The notes beneath the pieces were generated by a model, which saw only the letters and a list, made by a program, of their open reading frames with translations, was not told the origin of the DNA and ran no database searches. This document shows, piece by piece, positions 22,709 to 29,069 of a DNA stretch of 38,421 bases. The stretch is from IMG/VR virus record IMGVR_UViG_3300035034_002034, positions 1-38,421 of that record; one strand, written 5' to 3'. A program made the translations under genes and the position numbers. The DNA is from a virus. Position 1 is the stretch's first letter; the number at the start of each line of letters is the position of its first letter.

Positions 22709-22754
22709 AAGCTACCTCTCCTTAAAAGTTTTTTGCTAGGGATATTAAAAAGTT

Positions 22755-22958
22755 TTACTCGTAGCTTACCGCTCTATTTTTTTGAGCCTTACGAGTGCTT
22801 TTGTACGTAAATTTTTCCGTACCATCTCTTCCAGTGTAGTACACACGTAGATCTGCGTGCTTACAAGCATCACTACAATGAAGACGATAACCCCTAATAT
22901 ATGATTGCTCCGAGACTTCAAACTCTTTCCCACACTTCAAACAAATTCTCTTAGGCAT
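22755..22958 (-). CDS. Small zinc-finger protein, paralogue of the next
   Basis: 67 residues, ATG with AAGGGAG. CLKCGKEFEVSEQSYIRGY then HCSDACKH gives CxxC...CxxxC with the same spacing as the downstream gene, so the pair are probable duplicates. C-terminus basic (TRKAQKNRAVSYE). Divergent from the methyltransferase across a 71-bp gap that must hold both promoters. Confidence 0.7.
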   Translation of the reverse strand: MPKRICLKCGKEFEVSEQSYIRGYRLHCSDACKHADLRVYYTGRDGTEKFTYKSTRKAQKNRAVSYE

Positions 22959-23029
22959 AGACTCTCCCTTTTTAAAGTTTTAACTTGAGTCACAACACTG
23001 TCTTTATACTACATAAAAAGGGGCTTTGC

Positions 23030-24304
23030 ATGTCATTTAATTTTATAGATTTGTTTGCAGGAGTAGGCGGAATAAGACTAGGGTTTGAAAGCGTTGGAGG
23101 TAAGTGTATTTTCTCCTCAGAATGGGACAAATATGCACAAGAAACCTATAAAAAGAATTTTGGCGATAAACCGTCAGGCGATATAAAAAAGGTTGCTGTC
23201 GAAGACATACCGAGCTTTAATGTGCTTGTAGCAGGATTTCCTTGTCAGCCATTTTCCCAAGCAGGATTAAGAAAAGGATTTGATGATACACGTGGAACTT
23301 TATTTTTTGAAATTGCGCGAATAATTAAACATCATAAACCAGAGGTAGTTTTCTTAGAGAATGTAAAAAATCTCGTAAGACACGACAAAGGAAACACCTT
23401 ACAAACAATAATTAAAACATTAGAAGAATCTGACTATAAAGTATTATATAAAGTATTAAACGCAAAAGACTTTGGATTACCACAAAATAGAGAGCGTATT
23501 TATATAGTAGCCTTTAGAGGAGAAACCGACTTTGAGTTCCCTAAACCGACAATGATGAAAACAAGAGTGGGAGATATCTTAGAAGATGAAGTTAATCAAA
23601 AATACTTCATATCTAATAAAATGTGGCAAGGGCATCAAGCAAGAAAAGCTAAGCACTTACTAAAAGGTTCTGGTTTTGGCTATTCATTGGTTACTGAAGA
23701 TACTGCAAACTCAAGAACCTTAACTGCAAGATACTATAAAGACGGTTCTGAAATACTTATAAAAGATACGGCTACGTTTTCCGATATAAGAAACGGTGAG
23801 AATACAATACATTCATGGGACATGATTAATACAAGTGAGCAAGAAAAACATATCTGTATGCTTTTATTAAAAAATAGGCGCAAGTTAAAATATAGTTCTA
23901 TTGATGGCGGTCCCATGTGCCTTCAAGATCTTCAAGAACTTGATAATAGTATTACTTATTTTGATTTAGAAGAACTCGTTAATAAAAAAATACTTAAACC
24001 AATAGGTGATAAATTCGATTTTATTAATTCACGAAACTCTCATGGTTTAAATGGCATTTATAGAATGCTTTCGCCAGATTCTGAATATTTTCCTACGCTT
24101 ACTTGTATGAAGTCAAAAGATTGTATAAATATTAAAAGCAATGTGCGTAGATTAACACCAAGAGAATGTGCACGGCTTCAAGGATTTCCAGACTCTTTTG
24201 TTTTTCCAGTAAGTGATACTCAAGCATATAAGCAGCTTGGTAACTCTGTAGCAATCCCAGTTATAAAAGCTTTAGCTAGAGAAGTAGTAAAAGTTTTAAA
24301 ATAA
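23030..24304 (+). CDS. C5-cytosine DNA methyltransferase
   Basis: 424 residues from the ATG with AAAGGGG; a TTG 45 nt upstream lacks a site. All core motifs present: I FIDLFAGVGGIRLGFE (5-20), IV GFPCQPFSQ with nucleophile C72, VI ENV (110-112), VIII QNRERIYIV (152-160), IX RRLTPRECARLQGFP, X QLGNSVAIP near residue 402. A roughly 170-residue target-recognition region lies between VIII and IX and contains HSWDMINTSEQEKH as in Dcm-like enzymes. Methylates cytosine to shield phage DNA; no cognate endonuclease gene is visible, so it is probably anti-restriction. Target sequence unknown. Confidence 0.95.
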   Translation: MSFNFIDLFAGVGGIRLGFESVGGKCIFSSEWDKYAQETYKKNFGDKPSGDIKKVAVEDIPSFNVLVAGFPCQPFSQAGLRKGFDDTRGTLFFEIARIIKHHKPEVVFLENVKNLVRHDKGNTLQTIIKTLEESDYKVLYKVLNAKDFGLPQNRERIYIVAFRGETDFEFPKPTMMKTRVGDILEDEVNQKYFISNKMWQGHQARKAKHLLKGSGFGYSLVTEDTANSRTLTARYYKDGSEILIKDTATFSDIRNGENTIHSWDMINTSEQEKHICMLLLKNRRKLKYSSIDGGPMCLQDLQELDNSITYFDLEELVNKKILKPIGDKFDFINSRNSHGLNGIYRMLSPDSEYFPTLTCMKSKDCINIKSNVRRLTPRECARLQGFPDSFVFPVSDTQAYKQLGNSVAIPVIKALAREVVKVLK

Positions 24305-24317
24305 AACTATCCTAAAA

Positions 24318-24358
24318 AAGAGGCCGCAGTGAGCGAGCAAGCAACACCTAGGCCTCTT
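24318..24358. terminator. Bidirectional terminator between convergent genes
   Basis: AAGAGGCC (24318-24325) pairs with GGCCTCTT (24351-24358), 25-nt loop. A run of A precedes it, giving a U-run on minus; TTAATAG follows on plus. It separates the methyltransferase from the minus-strand secreted gene. Confidence 0.65.
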
Positions 24359-24371
24359 AATAGTAAGCAGG

Positions 24372-24641
24372 CTATTTATCTTTATGCTTCTCACATCTCT
24401 TCTTAACAATACCCGTGTCTTGAGTAATCCAGATATTGCATACTAACTCTTTGCAGCCTTCTACGTCACACTTAAGATTTCTTATATTCTCAGGAGTTGA
24501 AACATCAACGGTAACGCACGTGATTACCATGTCCATAGCATCTATATACTCTTGCTGAGAAATGCCCTCACCGACGTCTGACCAGCCCGCAATCATAGGG
24601 GGGAAGGTTAGTAGTAGGCTTAGTAGTAATAACTTTTTCAT
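24372..24641 (-). CDS. Secreted cysteine-rich protein
   Basis: 89 residues, ATG with AGGAG. Signal peptide MKKLLLLSLLLTFPPMIAG with cleavage around residues 18-19. The mature 70 residues hold five Cys (positions around 42, 58, 63, 68 and 83) in a small disulfide-capable or zinc-binding layout. Exported early products often modify the envelope or block superinfection; no direct evidence here. Confidence 0.7.
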   Translation of the reverse strand: MKKLLLLSLLLTFPPMIAGWSDVGEGISQQEYIDAMDMVITCVTVDVSTPENIRNLKCDVEGCKELVCNIWITQDTGIVKKRCEKHKDK

Positions 24642-24681
24642 GGAAAACTCCTAAAAGGTGATTTTATTTAAGCTAACATGT

Positions 24682-25014
24682 CTAAATAAACGTAGCCAGA
24701 GCTAATTTATGTTTCTTTTCAAGCTCAGTTAAAATCCTAAGATTAGCCTCAGTTTCACCTAAATATTTAAACTCTTTCTCTAAAGAAATAACATAGTTTT
24801 CAAAGTAATTCTGGAAAGGATTCTTTTTCAAATACGGACTACTAAAGCCGCGCCTTTTTCTTTCCTCGAACTTGAAATACTCAACCACTTCATCTATTTC
24901 TTTTGGGGTATATTTATATCTTTTATAGAGACCTGAATCGGTCGATGACATAACTCTTGGTTGCTTCTTAAAAAGATCAAAGTGCTCTTTATCTGAATTG
25001 ACAGATTCAATCAT
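24682..25014 (-). CDS. Helical charged protein of unknown function (110 aa)
   Basis: ATG with AAGGGAG. Basic/aromatic middle (RYKYTPKEIDEVVEYFKFEE, KRRGFSSPYLKKNPF) and coiled-coil C-terminal half (YVISLEKEFKYLGETEANLR). No cysteines, no membrane segment. First gene of a minus-strand unit with its own good promoter, divergent from the ERF operon. Confidence 0.65.
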   Translation of the reverse strand: MIESVNSDKEHFDLFKKQPRVMSSTDSGLYKRYKYTPKEIDEVVEYFKFEERKRRGFSSPYLKKNPFQNYFENYVISLEKEFKYLGETEANLRILTELEKKHKLALATFI

Positions 25015-25040
25015 TTTTTCTCCCTTATTAATAAAGGAAT

Positions 25041-25069
25041 AGTATATAAAAGTTAATGCTCTTAATCAA
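25041..25069 (-). promoter_or_regulatory. Minus-strand sigma-70-type promoter
   Basis: TTGATT (25069-25064), 17-bp spacer, TATACT (25046-25041), 27 bp before the 24682 gene. The spacer holds AGCATTAA, reverse complement of the TTAATGCT core shared with both early promoters. Confidence 0.7.
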
Positions 25070-25090
25070 GTAGTAGTAAAACTTAAAATG

Positions 25091-25099
25091 TGCTATAAT
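25091..25099 (+). promoter_or_regulatory. Extended -10 promoter of ERF operon
   Basis: TGCTATAAT: consensus -10 (25094-25099) with the TGn extension; -35 is poor, which extended -10 promoters tolerate. Transcription should start near 25105-25106, exactly at the first base of the structured leader. Confidence 0.75.
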
Positions 25100-25104
25100 A
25101 CTTG

Positions 25105-25177
25105 TGCGCCGATCCTTTGCGGTGCAAAGCAGACACAAGACTCATACAAAAGTTGTCATGAAAATTTGATCGGCGCA
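25105..25177 (+). ncRNA. Structured 73-nt leader RNA (multibranch fold)
   Basis: TGCGCCGATC (25105-25114) pairs perfectly with GATCGGCGCA (25168-25177) as a 10-bp closing stem. Inside are a perfect CTTTGC-GGT-GCAAAG hairpin (25115-25129) and an imperfect second arm (GACA...TGTC, with ACT/AGT around a CATACAAA loop, 25132-25157). The promoter places the RNA 5' end at the stem base, and the fold ends 8 nt before the AAGGAG of the first ERF-operon gene. It could be a protein- or ligand-sensing leader, a stability cap, or a small RNA if cleaved. It lacks tRNA features despite its size. I recognise no known riboswitch. Confidence 0.65.
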
Positions 25178-25193
25178 TACAAAAAGGAGAACT

Positions 25194-25481
25194 ATGGAAC
25201 GATATTCAAAGCCACTATCTGGTCATGTTAGATTAGTTCACGAACACGCTGCTTTCTTAGTAGAAAGACTTTTAAAGTATAGCATACGTTTAAAAAGCGC
25301 TAAAAAAGACGACTATCAATCGGTAATACTCCATAAAATGAAGTCTATTCAAGAAGAACTTATGGTCATAGAAGACTATATTAAAGAGAATTGGCCAGGC
25401 ATTGTAGAAATCTTTGATATTTTAAAGAATGTTAAATGCGAAGAGGAAAAAGATGACGAGAATTTCGAGCAAAACGATTAA
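25194..25481 (+). CDS. Helical 95-residue early protein
   Basis: ATG with AAAGGAG, directly below the structured leader. Long amphipathic helices (HVRLVHEHAAFLVERLLKYS; SIQEELMVIEDYIKEN) and an acidic tail (EEEKDDENFEQND). First gene of the annealing operon; overlaps the next by 29 nt. Possibly a regulator or accessory factor of the ERF proteins. Confidence 0.7.
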   Translation: MERYSKPLSGHVRLVHEHAAFLVERLLKYSIRLKSAKKDDYQSVILHKMKSIQEELMVIEDYIKENWPGIVEIFDILKNVKCEEEKDDENFEQND

Positions 25482-25743
25482 ATGCATCTTAGAAGAACAC
25501 GCCTTAGGTCATAGAAACATCGACATATCAAAAAAACATAATCTTAATAGAAGCATTGTTTCTTATTATATCTGCAAAGAAAGACGCAACGTCTGGAACA
25601 TTAAAAATAAAACTAAAAAGAAGATCCTCAAAAAAGTAGTTAAGAAAAGCTTTATAGCTTTGTCAGACATAGCATTTTATCTTTGTATAGCCTTTGTGTT
25701 AGCTTCATGTGTTATTTCTTGGAGGTTGCACTTTGGAAGATAA
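25453..25743 (+). CDS. HTH DNA-binding protein with C-terminal membrane anchor
   Basis: 96 residues from the ATG with GAGG; an earlier ATG (25429) lacks a site. Residues 5-45 (KTIKCILEEHALGHRNIDIS...NLNRSIVSYYIC) form a resolvase/Hin-type helix-turn-helix. A highly basic linker follows (NKTKKKILKKVVKK). Residues 66-90 (FIALSDIAFYLCIAFVLASC) are a transmembrane segment. The DNA-binding head thus faces the cytoplasm next to the membrane. Membrane-tethered HTH proteins are uncommon in phages; possibly it localises replicating DNA or senses envelope state. Confidence 0.7.
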   Translation: MTRISSKTIKCILEEHALGHRNIDISKKHNLNRSIVSYYICKERRNVWNIKNKTKKKILKKVVKKSFIALSDIAFYLCIAFVLASCVISWRLHFGR

Positions 25744-26464
25744 TATACGTCGCTTAGAAGACAAGATTGATATTCTTACTAAGATAGTTTTAGAGAGAGT
25801 AGAGCCACTTTCTTATATAAAGAAAGTAAATCAATCAGAATCTACAATAGAGCTTTCTAAAGCATTAGCCTTAGCGCAAGGTGCCTATAAACCTATTAAG
25901 GAACTAGAAGAGAATAAGTATTCTGGTATAGCTTTTGCTAGCATTCAAGCTGTTATAGATGCTACAAGAGAGCCTCTTACTTCTAATGGTATTTCAGTAA
26001 TTCAAGTTATAAATGATTACTCGCATGATTCTTCTCAGATAATTCATACGCAGCTGAAGCATTCTAGTGGTGAATTTGTAGAAAGCCAAATGATAGTTAA
26101 GGCTAACGGTAATGATCCAGTCGCTCTTACAAGCTATATAAGCTGGCTTAAAAGAACGGCTTATTCATCTATAACTGGCTGTCATATACCTAGAGAAGAT
26201 GACGACTGCATACGCTATCAAAAAGGTTCTAATGAAAAGAAGCTTCTACGTGGTAGCGCTGCTAATAGAAAAGACGAATCATATGAACGTATCAATAAAG
26301 TTCAGTATGATGAATTAGTTGAAGAGTTAGATGGTTACCCAGACATGGCACAAATGATTATGGATGACCATGAAATAGACGATTTACATGAGCTACGTCA
26401 AAGCAAGTGGAAATCTGTTATAACAAAAGTAAGAACTAACAAGCAACTATTAAGGGAACGTTAA
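25733..26464 (+). CDS. ERF-family single-strand annealing protein, copy 1
   Basis: 243 residues from a TTG, seven bases after TTGGAGG; no in-frame ATG fits. Residues 1-20 form a coiled helix (RRLEDKIDILTKIV). The ERF core spans 45-160: AQGAYKPIKELEENKYSGIA, SIQAVIDATREPLTSNGISV, the variable strand region, then DPVALTSYISWLKRTAYSSI, equivalent to the conserved (G)SALTYARRY segment. C-terminal 60 residues are charged. ERF proteins pair complementary strands for recombination-dependent replication and genome circularisation. Next gene starts at its stop (TAATG). Confidence 0.85.
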   Translation: MEDNIRRLEDKIDILTKIVLERVEPLSYIKKVNQSESTIELSKALALAQGAYKPIKELEENKYSGIAFASIQAVIDATREPLTSNGISVIQVINDYSHDSSQIIHTQLKHSSGEFVESQMIVKANGNDPVALTSYISWLKRTAYSSITGCHIPREDDDCIRYQKGSNEKKLLRGSAANRKDESYERINKVQYDELVEELDGYPDMAQMIMDDHEIDDLHELRQSKWKSVITKVRTNKQLLRER

Positions 26465-27024
26465 TGGAAGAACAAGCTATTGCCGTTAGGGAAGAGCGCA
26501 CAGAAATAGTTGAGTATGGTGTAATAAAAAGAGCCTTAGCAGTAAGCCATGATAATTCTGTAGCTCTTAATAGACAGGTAGATGCTCTAAAGAAAGACGT
26601 TGCGGAGCTAAAAAAAGAGTTTGAATACGCACGCCAAAAAATGATATTTCCTGAGCACTCAGAAGAAACAAGAGATCTTGCTAAGTCTGTTAGTAAAGCT
26701 AAAGTCCAAGGACTTAAAGAACTAATAGCTAGCGGTAAAGGTCAACATGGAGATTATGAAAATTGGCCAGACTTACGTAGAGCTTTCGCAGAGCCTCTTG
26801 ATGACAATGGCCTTACCGTAGATTTCTTCCTTCAAGAGCGATGGGGTAGATTTGTTTTTATAGCTCGTATGGAGCATCCTGAATCTGGGCAATGGAAAGA
26901 GTGTATGATTGAGTTTGAAGAAGATAAAGATCTATCAGGAAAGATTAAGAATCCTGATCAGGCTTTAGGTGGAAAAATGACTTATCGTAAAAGACAGTCT
27001 TTCTCATTGTTGCTTGGCATATAA
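26464..27024 (+). CDS. ERF-like annealing protein, copy 2, lacking C-terminal tail
   Basis: 186 residues, coupled to copy 1 by TAATG. N-terminal coiled coil (residues 30-65, NRQVDALKKDVAELKKEFEY). The ERF core runs from residue 95: LRRAFAEPLDDNGLTVDFFL parallels the IDATREPLTSNGISV of copy 1. It ends DQALGGKMTYRKRQSFSLLL, the conserved closing helix where many ERF proteins continue with an acidic tail. Here the stop follows at once. Two different ERF cores in one operon suggest hetero-oligomers or a regulator/annealer pair. Confidence 0.75.
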   Translation: MEEQAIAVREERTEIVEYGVIKRALAVSHDNSVALNRQVDALKKDVAELKKEFEYARQKMIFPEHSEETRDLAKSVSKAKVQGLKELIASGKGQHGDYENWPDLRRAFAEPLDDNGLTVDFFLQERWGRFVFIARMEHPESGQWKECMIEFEEDKDLSGKIKNPDQALGGKMTYRKRQSFSLLLGI

Positions 27025-27043
27025 TTTAACCATTGAGGGTAGT

Positions 27044-27211
27044 ATGAAAGAAGCTGAAGAACTTATGACTATTACTCGGCATAGTCCTCCTAATGAAATG
27101 GATCAACTACCTCTTAATTCAATATGTTTAGTATCATATCAAGATGGAAGAGAAGAAACTTATTTGCAAAAAAGCTTGGATGATTTAAAACCTATATGGG
27201 TTCTGAAGTAA
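27044..27211 (+). CDS. 55-residue early protein of unknown function
   Basis: Start at the ATG with GAGGGT rather than an upstream TTG overlapping the ERF-like stop. Contains a compact beta pattern NSICLVSYQDGREETYLQ with acidic flanks. Last gene of the operon, followed by a strong terminator. Confidence 0.6.
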   Translation: MKEAEELMTITRHSPPNEMDQLPLNSICLVSYQDGREETYLQKSLDDLKPIWVLK

Positions 27212-27269
27212 TACTTAAAAATAGAAACCACTTACTTTGACTTTCATGTATCTTTCTTACGGGCGTTCT

Positions 27270-27295
27270 CCCCATTGTTGATTCAATGGGGTTTT
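27270..27295 (+). terminator. Intrinsic terminator of ERF operon
   Basis: CCCCATTG (27270-27277), loop TTGATT, CAATGGGG (27284-27291), then TTTTCG. Perfect 8-bp stem with a short U-run. Early promoter 2 begins 22 bp later. Confidence 0.85.
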
Positions 27296-27316
27296 CGTCG
27301 TCTTTATATTACCCCC

Positions 27317-27345
27317 TTGACATTAATGCTGTCATAGGCTATCAT
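27317..27345 (+). promoter_or_regulatory. Early promoter 2, near-duplicate of promoter 1
   Basis: TTGACA (27317-27322), 17-bp spacer, TATCAT (27340-27345). 27323-27352 matches 18002-18031 at 27 of 30 bases, and the leader downstream (ATATGAAACG...CAGGAGA) also resembles that of promoter 1. Drives 27388-28515. Confidence 0.85.
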
Positions 27346-27387
27346 TATAGTAGGAAATATGAAACGGACTAAATACAGGAGACTATT

Positions 27388-27711
27388 ATGAAAATTAATT
27401 CATTGTTTAAAGGTATGACTCAACGTAGAGAGAAGTGGTCTAAATCTGCTCTTGAGTTGTATAATCTCGAGTTACAGTACAAAGCCCTTAAAAAAATAAA
27501 GGACGAGAAGAAAGCTGAACTTGTTGAGCTTTCTAAAGGCGTAGCTTCTTATGATAAAAATGGCTTTGTTTTTAAGCCAACAGAAATTAGAGGTTCTGTT
27601 AACTATGGTTTAATACCTTATCTTAAAGAGATAGATCTTGAGCCATATAGAAGAGATGGGTTCACTAAATGGAAGGTCGAACAAGTTAAGTTAGTTAAAG
27701 AGGAAAAATAA
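27388..27711 (+). CDS. Early protein with coiled-coil N-terminus (107 aa)
   Basis: ATG with CAGGAG below promoter 2. Residues 12-52 form a long coiled coil (KWSKSALELYNLELQYKALK; DEKKAELVELSKG). The second half is mixed (VFKPTEIRGSVNYGLIPYLK...FTKWKVEQVK). Basic overall. Resembles small phage replication or host-interaction proteins in outline only. Confidence 0.65.
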   Translation: MKINSLFKGMTQRREKWSKSALELYNLELQYKALKKIKDEKKAELVELSKGVASYDKNGFVFKPTEIRGSVNYGLIPYLKEIDLEPYRRDGFTKWKVEQVKLVKEEK

Positions 27712-27902
27712 TGTCGTGGATAATGATTTTTTTAATTGCGCAAGCAATCGTTACATTTTGTTCATTGATAGCTGTTGAAGTAAGAATTTCATCACTCTAC
27801 AGAGAAGCAAATTTTTTAAGAATAAAGATACTGAAAGCAGAAAGACAGGTTGAGTTGGCTAGGTTTACTGCATATAAAAATGCTAGAAGCAAGGAAGATT
27901 AA
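27711..27902 (+). CDS. 63-residue single-pass membrane protein
   Basis: ATG overlaps the previous stop by one base. Residues 3-22 (WIMIFLIAQAIVTFCSLIAV) form a transmembrane helix, followed by a charged helical cytoplasmic tail (LYREANFLRIKILKAERQVE). N-out/C-in likely. A holin or membrane anchor role is possible but it is in the early block, so superinfection or host takeover seem as likely. Confidence 0.65.
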   Translation: MSWIMIFLIAQAIVTFCSLIAVEVRISSLYREANFLRIKILKAERQVELARFTAYKNARSKED

Positions 27903-28039
27903 TGATGAAAAGTGATGTTAAGGAACGAATAGCTGCAGCTAAGCGTTTAAAAAAAATTTATAAAGAATCATTCTCACTCTATATTGATGAAAGTTTTGAG
28001 AAGATAATATCAGATATAAAAGACGAATCAATAGATTAG
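27902..28039 (+). CDS. 45-residue helical early protein
   Basis: Starts at an ATG overlapping the previous TAA (TAATG), with a second ATG next to it. One long charged helix (VKERIAAAKRLKKIYKESFS) and an acidic end. The same frame stays open after its TAG until 28348, joining the frame of the next gene. Confidence 0.55.
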   Translation: MMKSDVKERIAAAKRLKKIYKESFSLYIDESFEKIISDIKDESID

Positions 28040-28159
28040 GGCATACTATCAATAAGAATATTATTACCTCTTTTAACATTTTCTCAGTCTTCATTTCCTA
28101 CTTTTTATTCTTTAATAGATGCGACTAAAAAAGAAAAAACTTCTTATTTTAAGTTTAAA

Positions 28160-28348
28160 ATGGCTAATGAAATATATGCTTTTGGAAACACTTATTTAAC
28201 TGCGTCTCGAGAGAAACTTAATGAACTAAAGAAAGAATTAATGGAACTTGAAGAAATAGATCCAACTATGAAAGAGATAATAGAAAGATGGTCAGCTGAC
28301 CATAAAAAAGAAATGGAAGCAAAAGAGGCTAAAACTAAGGAGAATTAA
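28160..28348 (+). CDS. 62-residue helical protein, start uncertain
   Basis: ATG at 28160 has no Shine-Dalgarno. The frame is open without a start codon back to the TAG of the previous gene (28037-28039), encoding LLPLLTFSQSSFPTFYSLID upstream. Either this ATG is used weakly, or the protein begins earlier by readthrough or an unusual start. The C-terminal helix (REKLNELKKELMELEEIDPT) is well formed and its stop overlaps the RHH gene's ATG. Confidence 0.5.
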   Translation: MANEIYAFGNTYLTASREKLNELKKELMELEEIDPTMKEIIERWSADHKKEMEAKEAKTKEN

Positions 28349-28515
28349 TGGCTAAATCTATACCTAAAAAAGGTACGTTAAAAATGTGTCTCTACTTAGA
28401 GCAAGATGTTATGGATGCTATTAGAACTTATGGAAAAGAGAATGATCGTAAAAACTCTTATGTCGCTAATAAGATACTGAGAGAGCATTTTTCTTTGAAA
28501 AAAGTTATACTATAA
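28348..28515 (+). CDS. Ribbon-helix-helix transcription regulator
   Basis: 55 residues, ATG coupled to the previous stop with AAGGAGAA. N-terminal Lys-rich arm, strand GTLKMCLYLE, helix QDVMDAIRTYGKEND, turn, helix NSYVANKILREHF: the RHH layout. It closes the second early operon and could bind the conserved 30-bp promoter core or the TTAATGCT/ATATGAAACG motifs nearby. Target not shown. Confidence 0.75.
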   Translation: MAKSIPKKGTLKMCLYLEQDVMDAIRTYGKENDRKNSYVANKILREHFSLKKVIL

Positions 28516-28551
28516 ATACGTTTCATATTAATGCTCTTCCTAGGAGCAAAG

Positions 28552-28579
28552 ACCCCGCTTCATCTCCTGATGGCGGGGT
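28552..28579. terminator. Bidirectional terminator at early/late boundary
   Basis: ACCCCGC (28552-28558), 14-nt loop, GCGGGGT (28573-28579), then TTCTTATTTTA on plus and TCTTTG on minus. It ends the early operon and the convergent minus-strand late block. Confidence 0.8.
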
Positions 28580-28582
28580 TTC

Positions 28583-28990
28583 TTATTTTATATCGCTAGG
28601 TTTAATAAATTTCTTTTCAGGTATAATTTCAGCTGTATAAAGATTTGGCTTCTCATCTTCATAATCATCTTCAGTAAATGATATGATTTCAAAGTTAAAT
28701 CTGTCTACAATATGCCCTATGCGAAAAGAAGGATTACCTTTTCCATCAATACAATGATCATGAACGGTATATTTTCCTTCTTTTTGTAAATGATTAGCTA
28801 TACCTCTTGGTATTGTATAGACAGCTCCATCGGTAAATTTCCATATCTTTATAGGTTCTTTCTTGTATTTTCTATAAGGAAAAACCAATGTATCCCCTGG
28901 CTTTTCAGGATATTTAAACTTACCTGTTACTGGCTTTGAGTCTCTTGCTCGTTGCTCGTCTATACTTAGCTTCTTCTTCATCTTCGCCAT
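28583..28990 (-). CDS. Late protein of unknown function (135 aa)
   Basis: Start at the ATG seven bases after GGAG; an earlier in-frame ATG overlaps a terminator-like hairpin. Basic N-terminus, beta-rich middle (DTLVFPYRKYKKEPIKIWKF, DGAVYTIPRGIANHLQKEGK) and a conserved-looking HDHCIDGKGNPSFRIGHIVDRFNFEII. The pattern is typical of small head-associated proteins encoded after the capsid gene. Last gene of the late block. Confidence 0.7.
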   Translation of the reverse strand: MAKMKKKLSIDEQRARDSKPVTGKFKYPEKPGDTLVFPYRKYKKEPIKIWKFTDGAVYTIPRGIANHLQKEGKYTVHDHCIDGKGNPSFRIGHIVDRFNFEIISFTEDDYEDEKPNLYTAEIIPEKKFIKPSDIK

Positions 28991-29009
28991 TGAACTACTC
29001 CATGAAAGA

Positions 29010-29032
29010 GGGGTGGCTATAATTACCACCCC
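29010..29032 (-). other. Hairpin upstream of last late gene
   Basis: GGGGTGG (29010-29016) pairs with CCACCCC (29026-29032), 9-nt loop. On the minus strand it is followed by TCTTTC, a weak termination tail, so it may reduce transcription between the 312- and 135-residue genes. Confidence 0.5.
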
Positions 29033-29069
29033 ATACTATCTCGTTAGTTAATTAAAGTTAAGAAGCTCT

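Noticed and set aside
23734-23916. Minus-strand 60-residue frame within the methyltransferase
   Set aside because: Antisense to the target-recognition region, no ribosome site, no recognisable content.
21405-24304. Restriction-modification operon around the C5 methyltransferase
   Set aside because: Neighbours are small zinc-finger proteins and a winged-helix protein. No nuclease motif was seen, so a solitary methyltransferase is the simpler reading.
25105-25177. Possible tRNA (73 nt with closing stem)
   Set aside because: The closing stem is 10 bp rather than 7, there is no T-loop TTCRA, no proper anticodon arm and no CCA. It fits a multibranch leader better.
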